Assembly (NCBI GenBank): GCA_028867035.1
Contig: JAGWHB010000001.1
Span: forward strand, 397,448 to 461,447
Source: Nitrososphaerota archaeon
GTDB lineage: Archaea > Thermoproteota > Nitrososphaeria > Nitrososphaerales > Gagatemarchaeaceae
Length of the DNA stretch: 64,000 bases
Direction: 5' to 3'
Part shown: in pieces, positions 42,926-50,983 of the stretch
Position numbering within the stretch: the stretch's first letter is position 1
Layout: every line of letters starts with the position of its first letter
Notes under the pieces: model-generated
Seen by the model: the letters and a program-made list of their open reading frames with translations, nothing else
The model's database searches: none
What the model was told of the DNA's origin: nothing
Program-made: the position numbers and the translations under genes

Positions 42926-43489
42926 TCAGCCGGGTAGCCGGTTGGCACAGATTTCGACGAAGTTCCGGAGTATGCGCATACCGCTCTCCCCGCTCAACTC
43001 TGGATGGAACTGTACACCGTAAATCTCCCTTCCCCTGACCCTAAAGGCCTCGTTGACAGAGACTGAAGACGCTGCGAGCCGGTCCATGGTCTTCGGCAGT
43101 CGAGAGACGACGAACCCATGAGACTCGTAGGCCAGGAATTCCCTCTGCCTCATCAATCGGTTGTTCTTCAACACCTCGACCTTCCTCATCTCGCTTGTCC
43201 TGCTCTCGAGTCTGCGCAGCGTTCCCCCGAAAGTGAGCGCCAGTGCCTCGCATCCGTAGCAGATTCCCAGGATTGGGGTCCCCTCCCGCTCCGCCGCTCT
43301 CAGTATCCTGGCGTTGTTCACATTGGAAGCCTTTCCCGCAGCCGCCCTCCCGGAAAGGACCACCCCAGAATACCCATCGAGCTCGCCGACCTGCTCGTGG
43401 GTCATCGAATCCACTCTCCCACTTAGCCTGCGCATGGCATCGACGAGGGCCCTGGCGCTTGACGACCCGTTATCCACTACGAGTATCAT
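42926..43489 (-). CDS. Class I glutamine amidotransferase-like protein
   Basis: A 187-residue GATase1 domain starting MILVVDNGSS, with LGICYGCEAL (catalytic Cys in the nucleophile elbow) and VQFHPELSGE (His and Glu). It resembles the stand-alone glutaminase subunits GuaA-A and TrpG and should release ammonia from glutamine for a partner synthetase that is not in sight. ATG 43489 is preferred; TTG 43510 is in frame upstream. Confidence 0.88.
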   Translation of the reverse strand: MILVVDNGSSSARALVDAMRRLSGRVDSMTHEQVGELDGYSGVVLSGRAAAGKASNVNNARILRAAEREGTPILGICYGCEALALTFGGTLRRLESRTSEMRKVEVLKNNRLMRQREFLAYESHGFVVSRLPKTMDRLAASSVSVNEAFRVRGREIYGVQFHPELSGESGMRILRNFVEICANRLPG

Positions 43490-43586
43490 CTCATCACGTT
43501 GCCCCGACAATCGGCGGGCCGCCGGCCAAGTCCGGTCCCGTCTTCATGAGAAAGCATTTTACTCTGCCGGAGGAAGAGGAGCAGCC

Positions 43587-44222
43587 ATGGTGAAGTTCGT
43601 CGAGGCCGTCGAAAGCTACGCGGCCGCGGGGATCGGAGCTGTGCGGGGCGGCTTCGGGCTTAGGCCAGGGCTGCTCATCGTCGACATGCAGAACGACCTC
43701 GTGGGACCCTGGTCCAAGGAGTGCGTCACGGGCAATGCCATTCTTCTGCGAAAGGCCAGAGACTCCGGGATTCCCGTCTTCTTCACCAGAGCCACGGTGC
43801 ACCCGTCCAAACTCGGAATCGGACTCTCGACCTGGAAACCCCTCCGCGAAGGCAAGGTGGTGCTCGAAGGGACGAAGGGGGTGCAGATCATAGACGAACT
43901 CTCCCCGAGAAGGGACGAGTTCGTCGTAGTCAAGCGCCGCCCCAGCGCCTTCTTCGGGACTGACCTCGACGTCTATCTTCGCTCGCTCGGCCTTGACACG
44001 CTGATCATTACCGGGGTCACCACCAGCGGGTGCGTGAGGTGCACCATAACTGACGCGTTCATGAGAGACTACAAGGTAATCGTCCCGCGCGAGTGTGTTT
44101 CGGAGCAGTCCAAGACTGTGCACAAGAACAACCTGTTCGACATAGACGCGAAGTACGGCGAGGTCGTGTCGCTGAAGAGGGTCCTGGGCTACCTGGACCA
44201 GCTCACTCCCAACGTCCGCTAG
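43587..44222 (+). CDS. Isochorismatase-family cysteine hydrolase
   Basis: A 211-residue hydrolase with an intact triad: Asp33 in LLIVDMQNDL, Lys116 in VVVKRRPSAFFGT, and Cys149 in GVTTSGCVRCT. These enzymes split amides such as N-carbamoyl compounds, ureas or nicotinamide. An N-terminal extension (VKFVEAVESYAAAGIGAVRG) is typical of the N-carbamoylsarcosine amidase-like branch. Its ATG has purine-rich GGAGGAAGAGGAG upstream. It is the likely active counterpart of the degenerate paralogue at 39160. Confidence 0.9.
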   Translation: MVKFVEAVESYAAAGIGAVRGGFGLRPGLLIVDMQNDLVGPWSKECVTGNAILLRKARDSGIPVFFTRATVHPSKLGIGLSTWKPLREGKVVLEGTKGVQIIDELSPRRDEFVVVKRRPSAFFGTDLDVYLRSLGLDTLIITGVTTSGCVRCTITDAFMRDYKVIVPRECVSEQSKTVHKNNLFDIDAKYGEVVSLKRVLGYLDQLTPNVR

Positions 44223-44249
44223 ACGGCGGCTGGCAGTGTCCGCAGTGCG

Positions 44250-44774
44250 TTACCCGACCTTGACGTGGCTCACGCTGATGCGCGCCATGTCGGTCTGATA
44301 GTCTGAGAACTTCCATCCGTCGGCTGTCCGGACCAACGTGGCGTGCTTGGCCCCCTTGGTATCTGAGTGAATTAGCGTGTCCAGGCTTGCTGGCTCCCTC
44401 TGCCTTGCCCGCTTGTCCCCCTTCCCTGCACGCTTGGGGTCGGGTCTGCTGACCGACTCCGCCATGACGTACCAGGTGGCCTCCGCCCTGTCCCCCTTCA
44501 CCTTCACTTGGATGTTGGCCACGGCGTGCCTGCACCAGATTCTGGGAGTCATCCCCTCCTGGAGGTAGGCGATAAGCTCCTGGCTTCCCTTGAGCTCGAT
44601 GTCCTCGAGTGACCAGTAGAACCTGATGTCAGGCATCACGAACTTCAGCAGGTTGTCCGCAGTCTCGGGTCTGCCGTCCCTCATGGTTTCGAACCCAAGG
44701 ATCACAGAACTGACCGCGTCCAGGTCCTCAAGCTCCCTGATCCTCCTGGCCGCCTCGGCTAACTGATCAGCCAC
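44250..44774 (-). CDS. SnoaL/NTF2-like protein (paralogue A)
   Basis: A 174-residue protein whose start region (ADQLAEAARRIRELEDLDAV) aligns residue by residue with paralogue B at 46688 (DKQLEELMERLRRLEDREAV). Both have the NTF2-like fold with FYWSLEDIEL, then KVKGDRAEATWYVMAE, and an unusual basic insert (GDKRARQREPASLDTLIHSD) before the last strands. I start it at GTG 44774 by this alignment and by a TTTTTCTA promoter 28 nt upstream, identical in core to that of paralogue B. Function unknown; NTF2-like folds serve as isomerases, dehydratases or binding proteins. Confidence 0.8.
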   Translation of the reverse strand: MADQLAEAARRIRELEDLDAVSSVILGFETMRDGRPETADNLLKFVMPDIRFYWSLEDIELKGSQELIAYLQEGMTPRIWCRHAVANIQVKVKGDRAEATWYVMAESVSRPDPKRAGKGDKRARQREPASLDTLIHSDTKGAKHATLVRTADGWKFSDYQTDMARISVSHVKVG

Positions 44775-44797
44775 GTCCCCGGAACTGGAACGCGCTG

Positions 44798-44806
44798 TAG
44801 AAAAAC
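44798..44806 (-). promoter_or_regulatory. TATA-like box of NTF2-like paralogue A
   Basis: TAGAAAAAC (plus) reads GTTTTTCTA on the minus strand, 28 nt before GTG 44774; the same GTTTTTCTA precedes paralogue B. Confidence 0.45.
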
Positions 44807-44890
44807 AATTTGCATCCTGACCGAAATGCATCTTTCGAAATTCGGCGCGAACCCTCGCATGGATTTCAGGGCGTCTGAAATCTGAAAACC

Positions 44891-44899
44891 CTTATTATC
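44891..44899 (+). promoter_or_regulatory. TATA-like box of the substrate-binding protein gene
   Basis: CTTATTATC is centred about 31 nt before ATG 44926. Confidence 0.55.
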
Positions 44900-44925
44900 T
44901 TTGCAACGCTTTTCCCCGCCCGAAT

Positions 44926-46590
44926 ATGATTCTTACGACGAAGAAAAGAGCTATCACGCGAACAGCATCTGCAATCATAATCGTTGTCATCATAGTCATC
45001 GCCGGGGGAGCTGTCTACTTCTTCGGAGTAGTCGGGCCCCAGAACAACTCATCCACGACTTCCTCGGGCGGGTCTGTCTCAAGGGACCTCGTAGTCGGAA
45101 CGACCCAGAAGATGAGATGGCTCGACTCGCAGCTAATCTCAAACTCGATTGAGGTCCTCGTCGGCTCCCAGATCTTCGAACCCCTCCTGAGGAACAACCC
45201 CACCACCGGAGTTCCTGAGCCATGGCTCGCGAAGTCGATGGACGTCAGTCCCGACGGACTGGTCTATACCTTCCATCTGAGGACCGGCATAACGTTCACC
45301 GACGGGGCTCCGTTCAATGCGGAAGCCGTGAAATCCTCGTTCCTTCGTGACTTCGCCAATCCACAGTCCCTGGCCTCATTCGTGGGTAACCTCCTCGCCG
45401 GGGCTAACTCCTCAAACCTCGCGGCATCCACTGCCAACTCGATAGTCGTCGCAGACGACAACACCGTAGCGTTCCACCTGAGCGAGCCCTTCTCGCCGGC
45501 GCCCTACATCTTCGCGATGGAGAACACAGGCGTCTCGAGCCCTCTGCACAACAACGCCACGCTCGACCAGTACGTCGGCACCGGCCCGTTCAAGTTCGTC
45601 TCTTGGACCCGCGACGACAACGTCAAGCTGGTCCCCAACACGAACTACTGGAACAGCACCAACCAGAGCCCGTACGTCAAGTCTCTAACCTTCAAGTTCT
45701 TCTCGTCCGCGACGGCCATGCAGAGCGCCCTCCAGACCGATACCATAGACGTGGCGCTCTGGGACTTTACCCCGACCCAGGTCAATAACCTCGTTCAGGA
45801 CACCTCCCTGAAGCACCTGACCGGGGAGCTGGGGAGGTTCGTGGCCATCGACCTGAACAACAACACGGCGTCGAGCCCCCTGAACAATCCATTGGTGAGA
45901 CAGGCGATTGCCTACGCCATCAACGGCACCCAGATCATGAAGACCGTGTACGGCTCCACCGCGGTCCAGTCGGAGACCCTTATGCCCCCGAATTACCCCT
46001 ACGTCACCCAGGCTTTCGCCCAGGCCTATCCATACAGCCCGGACAAGGCCAAGCAGCTCCTGGCCCAGGCCGGGTACGCGAACGGTTTCTCGACCACCCT
46101 GTGGTACTCTCCGACCCAGTACGGCGAAGCCGAGACCCCGTTCGTGACACTCGTCCAGCAGCAGCTGGCGAAGGTCGGGATCACGGTGACCCTCAACCCA
46201 GTCGAAATTACTGCCTTCATCCAGGGGGCGAGGAAGGGGCTTCCGCCCATGCTCTCGTTCCACTGGATCTACGACTACTTCGGCCCCTATCAGTACCTAT
46301 GGAACATCATGCAGCCAGGACCTACCGGCTTCTGGTCCAAGTTCATGGGCTACAATGACAGCCAGTCAGCGCTCCTGCTCCAGGAGATTGCCCAGAGCAC
46401 AGACCCGTCCAAGCTTCCTAATCTCTACAGCCAACTCCAGCAGAGAGCGGTCTACACAATCCCACTGGTTCCAGTCGGCTTCCTCCAAGACAACTACTTC
46501 ACACAGACGTACGTGAGTGGGCTCCAGGTATCGTTCCTAGGCAGTTCGGCCTGCGGCGCACTATTCGCACACGTCACCTTCAGTTCTTAG
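44926..46590 (+). CDS. Peptide-type ABC transporter substrate-binding protein
   Basis: A 554-residue extracytoplasmic solute-binding protein of family 5 (DppA/OppA/NikA). An N-terminal membrane helix (ASAIIIVVIIVIAGGAVYFF) is followed by a Ser/Thr linker and the domain: EPLLRNNP, FHLRTGITFTDGAPFNAEAV and VGTGPFKF are family hallmarks. It probably binds peptides or similar ligands and feeds the importer encoded on the opposite strand at 47-51 kb. It is flanked by the two NTF2-like paralogues and ends at a 9-bp hairpin. Confidence 0.92.
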   Translation: MILTTKKRAITRTASAIIIVVIIVIAGGAVYFFGVVGPQNNSSTTSSGGSVSRDLVVGTTQKMRWLDSQLISNSIEVLVGSQIFEPLLRNNPTTGVPEPWLAKSMDVSPDGLVYTFHLRTGITFTDGAPFNAEAVKSSFLRDFANPQSLASFVGNLLAGANSSNLAASTANSIVVADDNTVAFHLSEPFSPAPYIFAMENTGVSSPLHNNATLDQYVGTGPFKFVSWTRDDNVKLVPNTNYWNSTNQSPYVKSLTFKFFSSATAMQSALQTDTIDVALWDFTPTQVNNLVQDTSLKHLTGELGRFVAIDLNNNTASSPLNNPLVRQAIAYAINGTQIMKTVYGSTAVQSETLMPPNYPYVTQAFAQAYPYSPDKAKQLLAQAGYANGFSTTLWYSPTQYGEAETPFVTLVQQQLAKVGITVTLNPVEITAFIQGARKGLPPMLSFHWIYDYFGPYQYLWNIMQPGPTGFWSKFMGYNDSQSALLLQEIAQSTDPSKLPNLYSQLQQRAVYTIPLVPVGFLQDNYFTQTYVSGLQVSFLGSSACGALFAHVTFSS

Positions 46591-46596
46591 AAATCA

Positions 46597-46619
46597 TTGG
46601 GAGAACCACGTTCTCCCAA
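46597..46619 (+). terminator. Inverted repeat after the substrate-binding protein gene
   Basis: TTGGGAGAA and TTCTCCCAA form a perfect 9-bp stem with a 5-nt loop (CCACG), 6 nt after the stop codon. No long T-run follows, so it may act as a 3'-end stabiliser as much as a terminator. Confidence 0.5.
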
Positions 46620-46655
46620 CTCCCCCTTGTTGGACTCGTAACCCGAAAGACAATT

Positions 46656-46665
46656 CGTTTTTCTA
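46656..46665 (+). promoter_or_regulatory. TATA-like box of NTF2-like paralogue B
   Basis: CGTTTTTCTA is centred 27 nt before ATG 46688 and matches the promoter core of paralogue A. Confidence 0.45.
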
Positions 46666-46687
46666 GTCGAGGGTGGCCGTGCCACCA

Positions 46688-47206
46688 ATGGACAAGCAGC
46701 TGGAAGAGCTCATGGAAAGGCTCAGGCGGCTGGAGGACAGAGAGGCGGTACGGACCGTGATAGCAGCGGTCGAGACCCTCCGTGATGGAGGCCCTAATGA
46801 GGTCGACGAGCTGATGAAGTGCATGACCGAGGATGTCCACTTCCTCTGGTCTCTGGAGAAGATCGAGGTCGCCGGGAGGGACAAGCTCCGGGACTACATC
46901 AGGAAGGGGAGGGGGACCAGAGTGTGGACCAGACACGTCTTCACCAACCTGCAGGTCCAGGTGAAGGGGGACAGGGCGGAGGCCACCTGGTACGTCATGG
47001 CCGAAGGGGTGTCTGGAGTCGAAGCGGCAGCGGTCGGGGACAAGCAGGCCAGACAGCGGGAGCCCGCAAACCCAGACACACTGGTGCATTCGGACACGAA
47101 GGGGGCCAAGAGGGCCGTCCTCGTCAGGACGAAGGACGGCTGGAAGATTTCGGATTACCGCACCGACATGGTGCGGCTGAGCGCGGAAACTCTGAAGTTC
47201 CGGTGA
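46688..47206 (+). CDS. SnoaL/NTF2-like protein (paralogue B)
   Basis: A 172-residue homologue of the protein at 44250-44774, with LWSLEKIEVAGRDKLRDYI, QVKGDRAEATWYVMAEG and the same insert (KQARQREPANPDTLVHSDTK). ATG 46688 is preferred to GTG 46673 because it aligns with the paralogue and sits 27 nt after the TATA-like box. The two copies bracket the substrate-binding protein gene, one on each strand. The conserved insert distinguishes them from ordinary SnoaL proteins. Role unknown. Confidence 0.8.
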   Translation: MDKQLEELMERLRRLEDREAVRTVIAAVETLRDGGPNEVDELMKCMTEDVHFLWSLEKIEVAGRDKLRDYIRKGRGTRVWTRHVFTNLQVQVKGDRAEATWYVMAEGVSGVEAAAVGDKQARQREPANPDTLVHSDTKGAKRAVLVRTKDGWKISDYRTDMVRLSAETLKFR

Positions 47207-47220
47207 AGCCGGCGGAGAAG

Positions 47221-48018
47221 CTAGCCGGCGGCCGGGATGGCTGCTAGGAGCGCCTTGGTGTACTCGTGCTTGGGAGCCTCGACCAGCTCCCTGGTCGGGC
47301 CGCTCTCCACTATGACCCCCGCCTGCATGACCGCGAGGCGGTCGCAGGTATACACCGCCACGCTCAGGTCGTGCGTGATGAAGAGCATCGAGAGATCGTA
47401 CGCCCTCCTCAGTTCCCGCAGCAGATTCAGGATTCCGGCCCTGACTGAAACATCGAGCATCGAGACCGGCTCATCCGCCACCACGAACTTCGGCTTCAGC
47501 ATCAGTGCCCTGGCGATGGCGACCCTCTGCCGCTGACCTCCGCTCAGCTCTCCGGGGCGCTTCGACGCGAACTCCTCCGTGGGGGTGAGGGCGACGGAGT
47601 GAAGCGCATCCTCGACCGCCTTGCGGGTCTGCTCGCGGTCTCCGGCCATATGGTTGATTTTCAACGGCTCGGCCAGCAGTGGCCCGACCTTCATGTGTGG
47701 AGGGAGACACGCAAACGGGTCCTGGAAGATCAACTGGGCCCTCAGTCTGAAGTCCCTCCACTGCATCGAGTCCATCTTGTAGACATTGTTTCCAAAGAAT
47801 CTGACGGTCCCGGAATCGGGCTTCTCCAAGCCGAGGAGGATCCTCCCAAGGGTGGTCTTCCCTGAGCCAGACTGCCCCACCAGCCCCAGGACCTCGCCGT
47901 CGGCGATCTCGACGTCGACCCCGTCCACAATCGTGAGAGGTTCGCCCTTCCCGAAGGTGGAGGCCCTGATGACGACCGTCTTCGTCACCTTCGAGGCTCT
48001 GACTACTGCCTCTTCCAC
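47221..48018 (-). CDS. Peptide-type ABC transporter ATPase (OppF/DppF-like)
   Basis: A 265-residue ABC ATPase: Walker A GLVGQSGSGKTTLG, Q-loop FQDPF, signature LSGGQRQRVAIARAL, Walker B KFVVADEP and H-loop FITHDL. GTG 48018 overlaps the stop of the upstream ATPase gene by 16 nt; a longer in-frame start at 48138 lies inside that gene. It is last in the four-gene importer operon and energises peptide uptake with its partner. Confidence 0.92.
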   Translation of the reverse strand: MEEAVVRASKVTKTVVIRASTFGKGEPLTIVDGVDVEIADGEVLGLVGQSGSGKTTLGRILLGLEKPDSGTVRFFGNNVYKMDSMQWRDFRLRAQLIFQDPFACLPPHMKVGPLLAEPLKINHMAGDREQTRKAVEDALHSVALTPTEEFASKRPGELSGGQRQRVAIARALMLKPKFVVADEPVSMLDVSVRAGILNLLRELRRAYDLSMLFITHDLSVAVYTCDRLAVMQAGVIVESGPTRELVEAPKHEYTKALLAAIPAAG

Positions 48019-48986
48019 TTTTCCAGCTCCTTTACCCTGTGGCAGGCCACCGCGTGATTGGGGTCCAGGTCTTCGAGCAGAGGCGATACCTGCGTGCATT
48101 TCTCCACGGCGTATTTGCATCGCGGATGGAACGCGCACCCTGTCGGGAGCCGGGAGAGGTTCGGTGGAGACCCGCGTATCTGTTCCAGGTCTTGATCGGC
48201 GAAGTTGAGCTTGGGGAGCGACGATATGAGAGCCCTGGTGTAGGGGTGTCGGGGGTTCCCGAAGATCTCGCGAGTCGGGGCCATTTCCACTATCTCCCCG
48301 GCGTACATTATCGCAATCATGTCGCAGACGGTGGACACGATGGCCAGGTCGTGGGATATCAGGAGGAAAGACGTCCCGAACTTGCTCCGTATCTCCTTGA
48401 CCAGGTCGAAGACCTGCCTCTGCACGAGCACGTCCAGTGCCGTAGTCGGCTCGTCGAGGATCACCAGCTTCGAGTTGAGCGCCAGGGCGAGTGCGATGAG
48501 CGCCCTCTGCTTCATCCCTCCGCTGAATTGGTGAGGGTACTGATTGGCCCTGTTCCGTCTCACCCCCACCGATTCCAGGGATTCTCTGGCCCGGCGGACG
48601 GCCTCCTTCCAGCTCATGTGGGTGTGCTCCCTTATCGGGTCGGCAATCTGGTGCTCCACGGTGAACACCGGGTTGAGGGCGTTCTGGGCCCCCTGGGGGA
48701 CGTAGGTCAGCACCTTCCCCCTGATTTCGTTGAGCTGCGACTCGGGAAGGGTAACAATGTCCCTTCCGTCGATTATTATCTCGCCCCCCCTCACGATAGC
48801 GTAGGGAGGGAGGAGGCGGGGTATCGCGTAACCGAGGGTCGACTTCCCCGAGCCTGATTCTCCTATGATCCCGAATATCTGCCCCTCGCTCACGTTCAGA
48901 GATGCCTTCCTAACCGCGTGGATGTCCCCGCTGGGCATGTGGTAATCCACCGAGAGTTCCCGCAACTCGAGGATGTTCCGGGACAA
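48003..48986 (-). CDS. Peptide-type ABC transporter ATPase (OppD/DppD-like)
   Basis: A 327-residue ABC ATPase with Walker A GIIGESGSGKSTLG, signature FSGGMKQRALIALAL, Walker B LVILDEPTTALD and H-loop LISHDLAI. The C-terminal oligopeptide extension has TGCAFHPRCKYAVEKC, whose cysteines can bind an iron-sulfur cluster in related DppD proteins. It follows the permease gene by 1 nt. Confidence 0.93.
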   Translation of the reverse strand: MSRNILELRELSVDYHMPSGDIHAVRKASLNVSEGQIFGIIGESGSGKSTLGYAIPRLLPPYAIVRGGEIIIDGRDIVTLPESQLNEIRGKVLTYVPQGAQNALNPVFTVEHQIADPIREHTHMSWKEAVRRARESLESVGVRRNRANQYPHQFSGGMKQRALIALALALNSKLVILDEPTTALDVLVQRQVFDLVKEIRSKFGTSFLLISHDLAIVSTVCDMIAIMYAGEIVEMAPTREIFGNPRHPYTRALISSLPKLNFADQDLEQIRGSPPNLSRLPTGCAFHPRCKYAVEKCTQVSPLLEDLDPNHAVACHRVKELEKWKRQ

Positions 48987-48987
48987 G

Positions 48988-49830
48988 CTAGCTGGTCCTC
49001 CGAGAATTTATCAGCGAATTGAGTCCGCTTCCCAGCTGGTTGAACCCCAGAACCGCGATGAAGATCATGAACCCTGCGAAGGTTGTGGGCCACCAGACGC
49101 CGCTCAGGATTGCGCTCTTGGCCGCGCCCATGTCGCTCCCCCACTCCGGAGTAGGGGGTGGGACCCCCAGCCCGAGAAAGCCGAGCCCCCCGATGGTCAG
49201 GACCGACCTGGCGAGCCCGATGGTAACCATTACGAAAAGGGAGGGGAGCGCCGCGGGGAGGAGGTGCCTGAAAAGAATCCAGAGGGTGTTGGCTCCCATT
49301 ATGCGTTCGGCTTCGATGTAGGTCGCTGACTTCACGGAAAGAGCGTCACTCCTCATGACCCGGAAGAACTGCGGGATCAAGGCGAGCCCGATGGCCAGCC
49401 CCGCGTTGACTGCTCCCGGGCCCAGAACCACGCTGATGAGCAGGGCCACGACGAGGTCTGGGAGCGAATACCAGCCGTCCATGATTACCGACGCCAACCT
49501 GTCGGCGTTCCCTCCCAGGTAGCCCACCAGGATGCCCAGGATGGTCCCGGCTGTGGTCGCAATCAGGACGGCGATGCCCGCCACAGTCAGCGTCTGACGC
49601 GTCCCGATTATCAGTCGGCTCAGGATGTCGCGCCCCAGGACGTCAGTCCCTGCCGGATGCTGGGCGCTCGGGGGCTGGAACGGGGCCGTGACCAAGGAAT
49701 AGGGGTCGAAGAAGTAGGGGCCAAGGACGGCCATGACGAGAAGGGCGATGACCAATCCGGCCCCGATTCCCAGCTGAAACAGCCTGTCCTTGGGCTGCTT
49801 CGAAAGGAACGAGACCAGGGACCTGCGCAT
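48988..49830 (-). CDS. Peptide-type ABC transporter permease (DppC-like)
   Basis: A 280-residue permease with about six helices. AGTDVLGRDILSRLIIGTRQ is the family N-terminal signature, and EAERIMGANTLWILFRHLLP carries the EAA-loop that contacts the ATPases. It directly follows the DppB-like gene without a gap. Confidence 0.93.
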   Translation of the reverse strand: MRRSLVSFLSKQPKDRLFQLGIGAGLVIALLVMAVLGPYFFDPYSLVTAPFQPPSAQHPAGTDVLGRDILSRLIIGTRQTLTVAGIAVLIATTAGTILGILVGYLGGNADRLASVIMDGWYSLPDLVVALLISVVLGPGAVNAGLAIGLALIPQFFRVMRSDALSVKSATYIEAERIMGANTLWILFRHLLPAALPSLFVMVTIGLARSVLTIGGLGFLGLGVPPPTPEWGSDMGAAKSAILSGVWWPTTFAGFMIFIAVLGFNQLGSGLNSLINSRRTS

Positions 49831-50841
49831 CTAGTGCCTCACCCGAGGGTCCACCACGGAATAGATGATGTCGACCACAAGGCTCGTCAGGCTGACGATG
49901 ATCCCGATGTAGATTACCGTGCCCTGGATCAGGTTGAAGTCGCGCTGTGTGATGGCGGTCAACAGCAGGGTGCCGATTCCGTTGATATTGTAGATGCTCT
50001 CCACCAGGACCGCCCCGGAGACGAGCCCCGCGAACTGCAGCCCGATCAGAGTGATTACTGGAAGGAGGGCGTTCTTCATTGTGTACTTGAAGTCAATCTT
50101 CAATCTTGAGAGACCGGCAGCCTTCTGAGTCACGATGAAGTCTTCGGTCGCCACCTTCCGGAAGTTGGCCCGCGTCATGGCCGCCGTGGGGGCCAGGTAG
50201 ATTATCGCTATCGACAGGGCGGGGAGGACGAGGTGACTCAGGCTGTCCTCCAAGGCAGCCAGGTTCCCAGTGATGATGCTGTCGAGAACATACACGCCGG
50301 TCACATGGGCGGGGACGTTGTTGCCAATCAGGTCCGTGACCGGGAGCACGCGAAGGTACACCCCGAACACCATCTGAAGGATCAGACCAATCCAGAACAC
50401 TGGAATCGACAGTCCCATTTGAGTCACAAGGTATCCAACCGCCGCGAGCTTCTTGCTCCAGGTCTGTGCCGAGACGATGCCGAGAAGTATCCCCAGGACT
50501 GCGCCCAGGAATATCCCCGCCACCGCCAGTTCGATGGTGTTGGGCATGTAGGCGAATATCGTCTGTTGCACCGTCTTGTCCCCTTCGATGATGTTCCCGA
50601 AGTTCCCGGTCAGGGCCTGGCTCAGGAAGTTGAGGAACTGGGTCGTGAGGGGAAGGTCGAATCCGTACTTGAGCCTGATTGCCTGAAGCTGAGCGTCAGA
50701 CGCGCTGGTCCCTGCGATGGCGATGGCGGGGTCCCCGGGGAGTATCCGCATGATGAAGAACACGAAGACCAGGAGGAACAGAATCATCGGGATGGTGAGA
50801 AGGAGGCGCAGGATGACGTATCGGAACAGCCTCGACGCCAT
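49831..50841 (-). CDS. Peptide-type ABC transporter permease (DppB-like)
   Basis: A 336-residue permease with six helices; VTQKAAGLSRLKIDFKYTMK corresponds to the cytoplasmic EAA loop, and an N-terminal helix RYVILRLLLTIPMILFLLVF starts the protein. It is first in the importer operon; CTTAAAATCGG near 50868-50878 lies about 32 nt before the ATG. The binding-protein gene lies separately at 44926 on the other strand. Confidence 0.93.
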   Translation of the reverse strand: MASRLFRYVILRLLLTIPMILFLLVFVFFIMRILPGDPAIAIAGTSASDAQLQAIRLKYGFDLPLTTQFLNFLSQALTGNFGNIIEGDKTVQQTIFAYMPNTIELAVAGIFLGAVLGILLGIVSAQTWSKKLAAVGYLVTQMGLSIPVFWIGLILQMVFGVYLRVLPVTDLIGNNVPAHVTGVYVLDSIITGNLAALEDSLSHLVLPALSIAIIYLAPTAAMTRANFRKVATEDFIVTQKAAGLSRLKIDFKYTMKNALLPVITLIGLQFAGLVSGAVLVESIYNINGIGTLLLTAITQRDFNLIQGTVIYIGIIVSLTSLVVDIIYSVVDPRVRH

Positions 50842-50945
50842 TCAACGTCGATTGAGGGCTTTACCGATTTTAAGTCTTGGGCGCCTCACGATCAACTGGT
50901 CTGCCGAGTTTAATCCAGACCTTGAGACTCAACGAGGACGTCAAA

Positions 50946-50954
50946 GATTATATC
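50946..50954 (+). promoter_or_regulatory. TATA-like box of the flavoprotein gene
   Basis: GATTATATC is centred about 33 nt before TTG 50984 and sets the start of the flavoprotein well inside the longer open frame. Confidence 0.5.
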
Positions 50955-50983
50955 GGCGCCTCGGCACTTCAGACAATCCCGAA

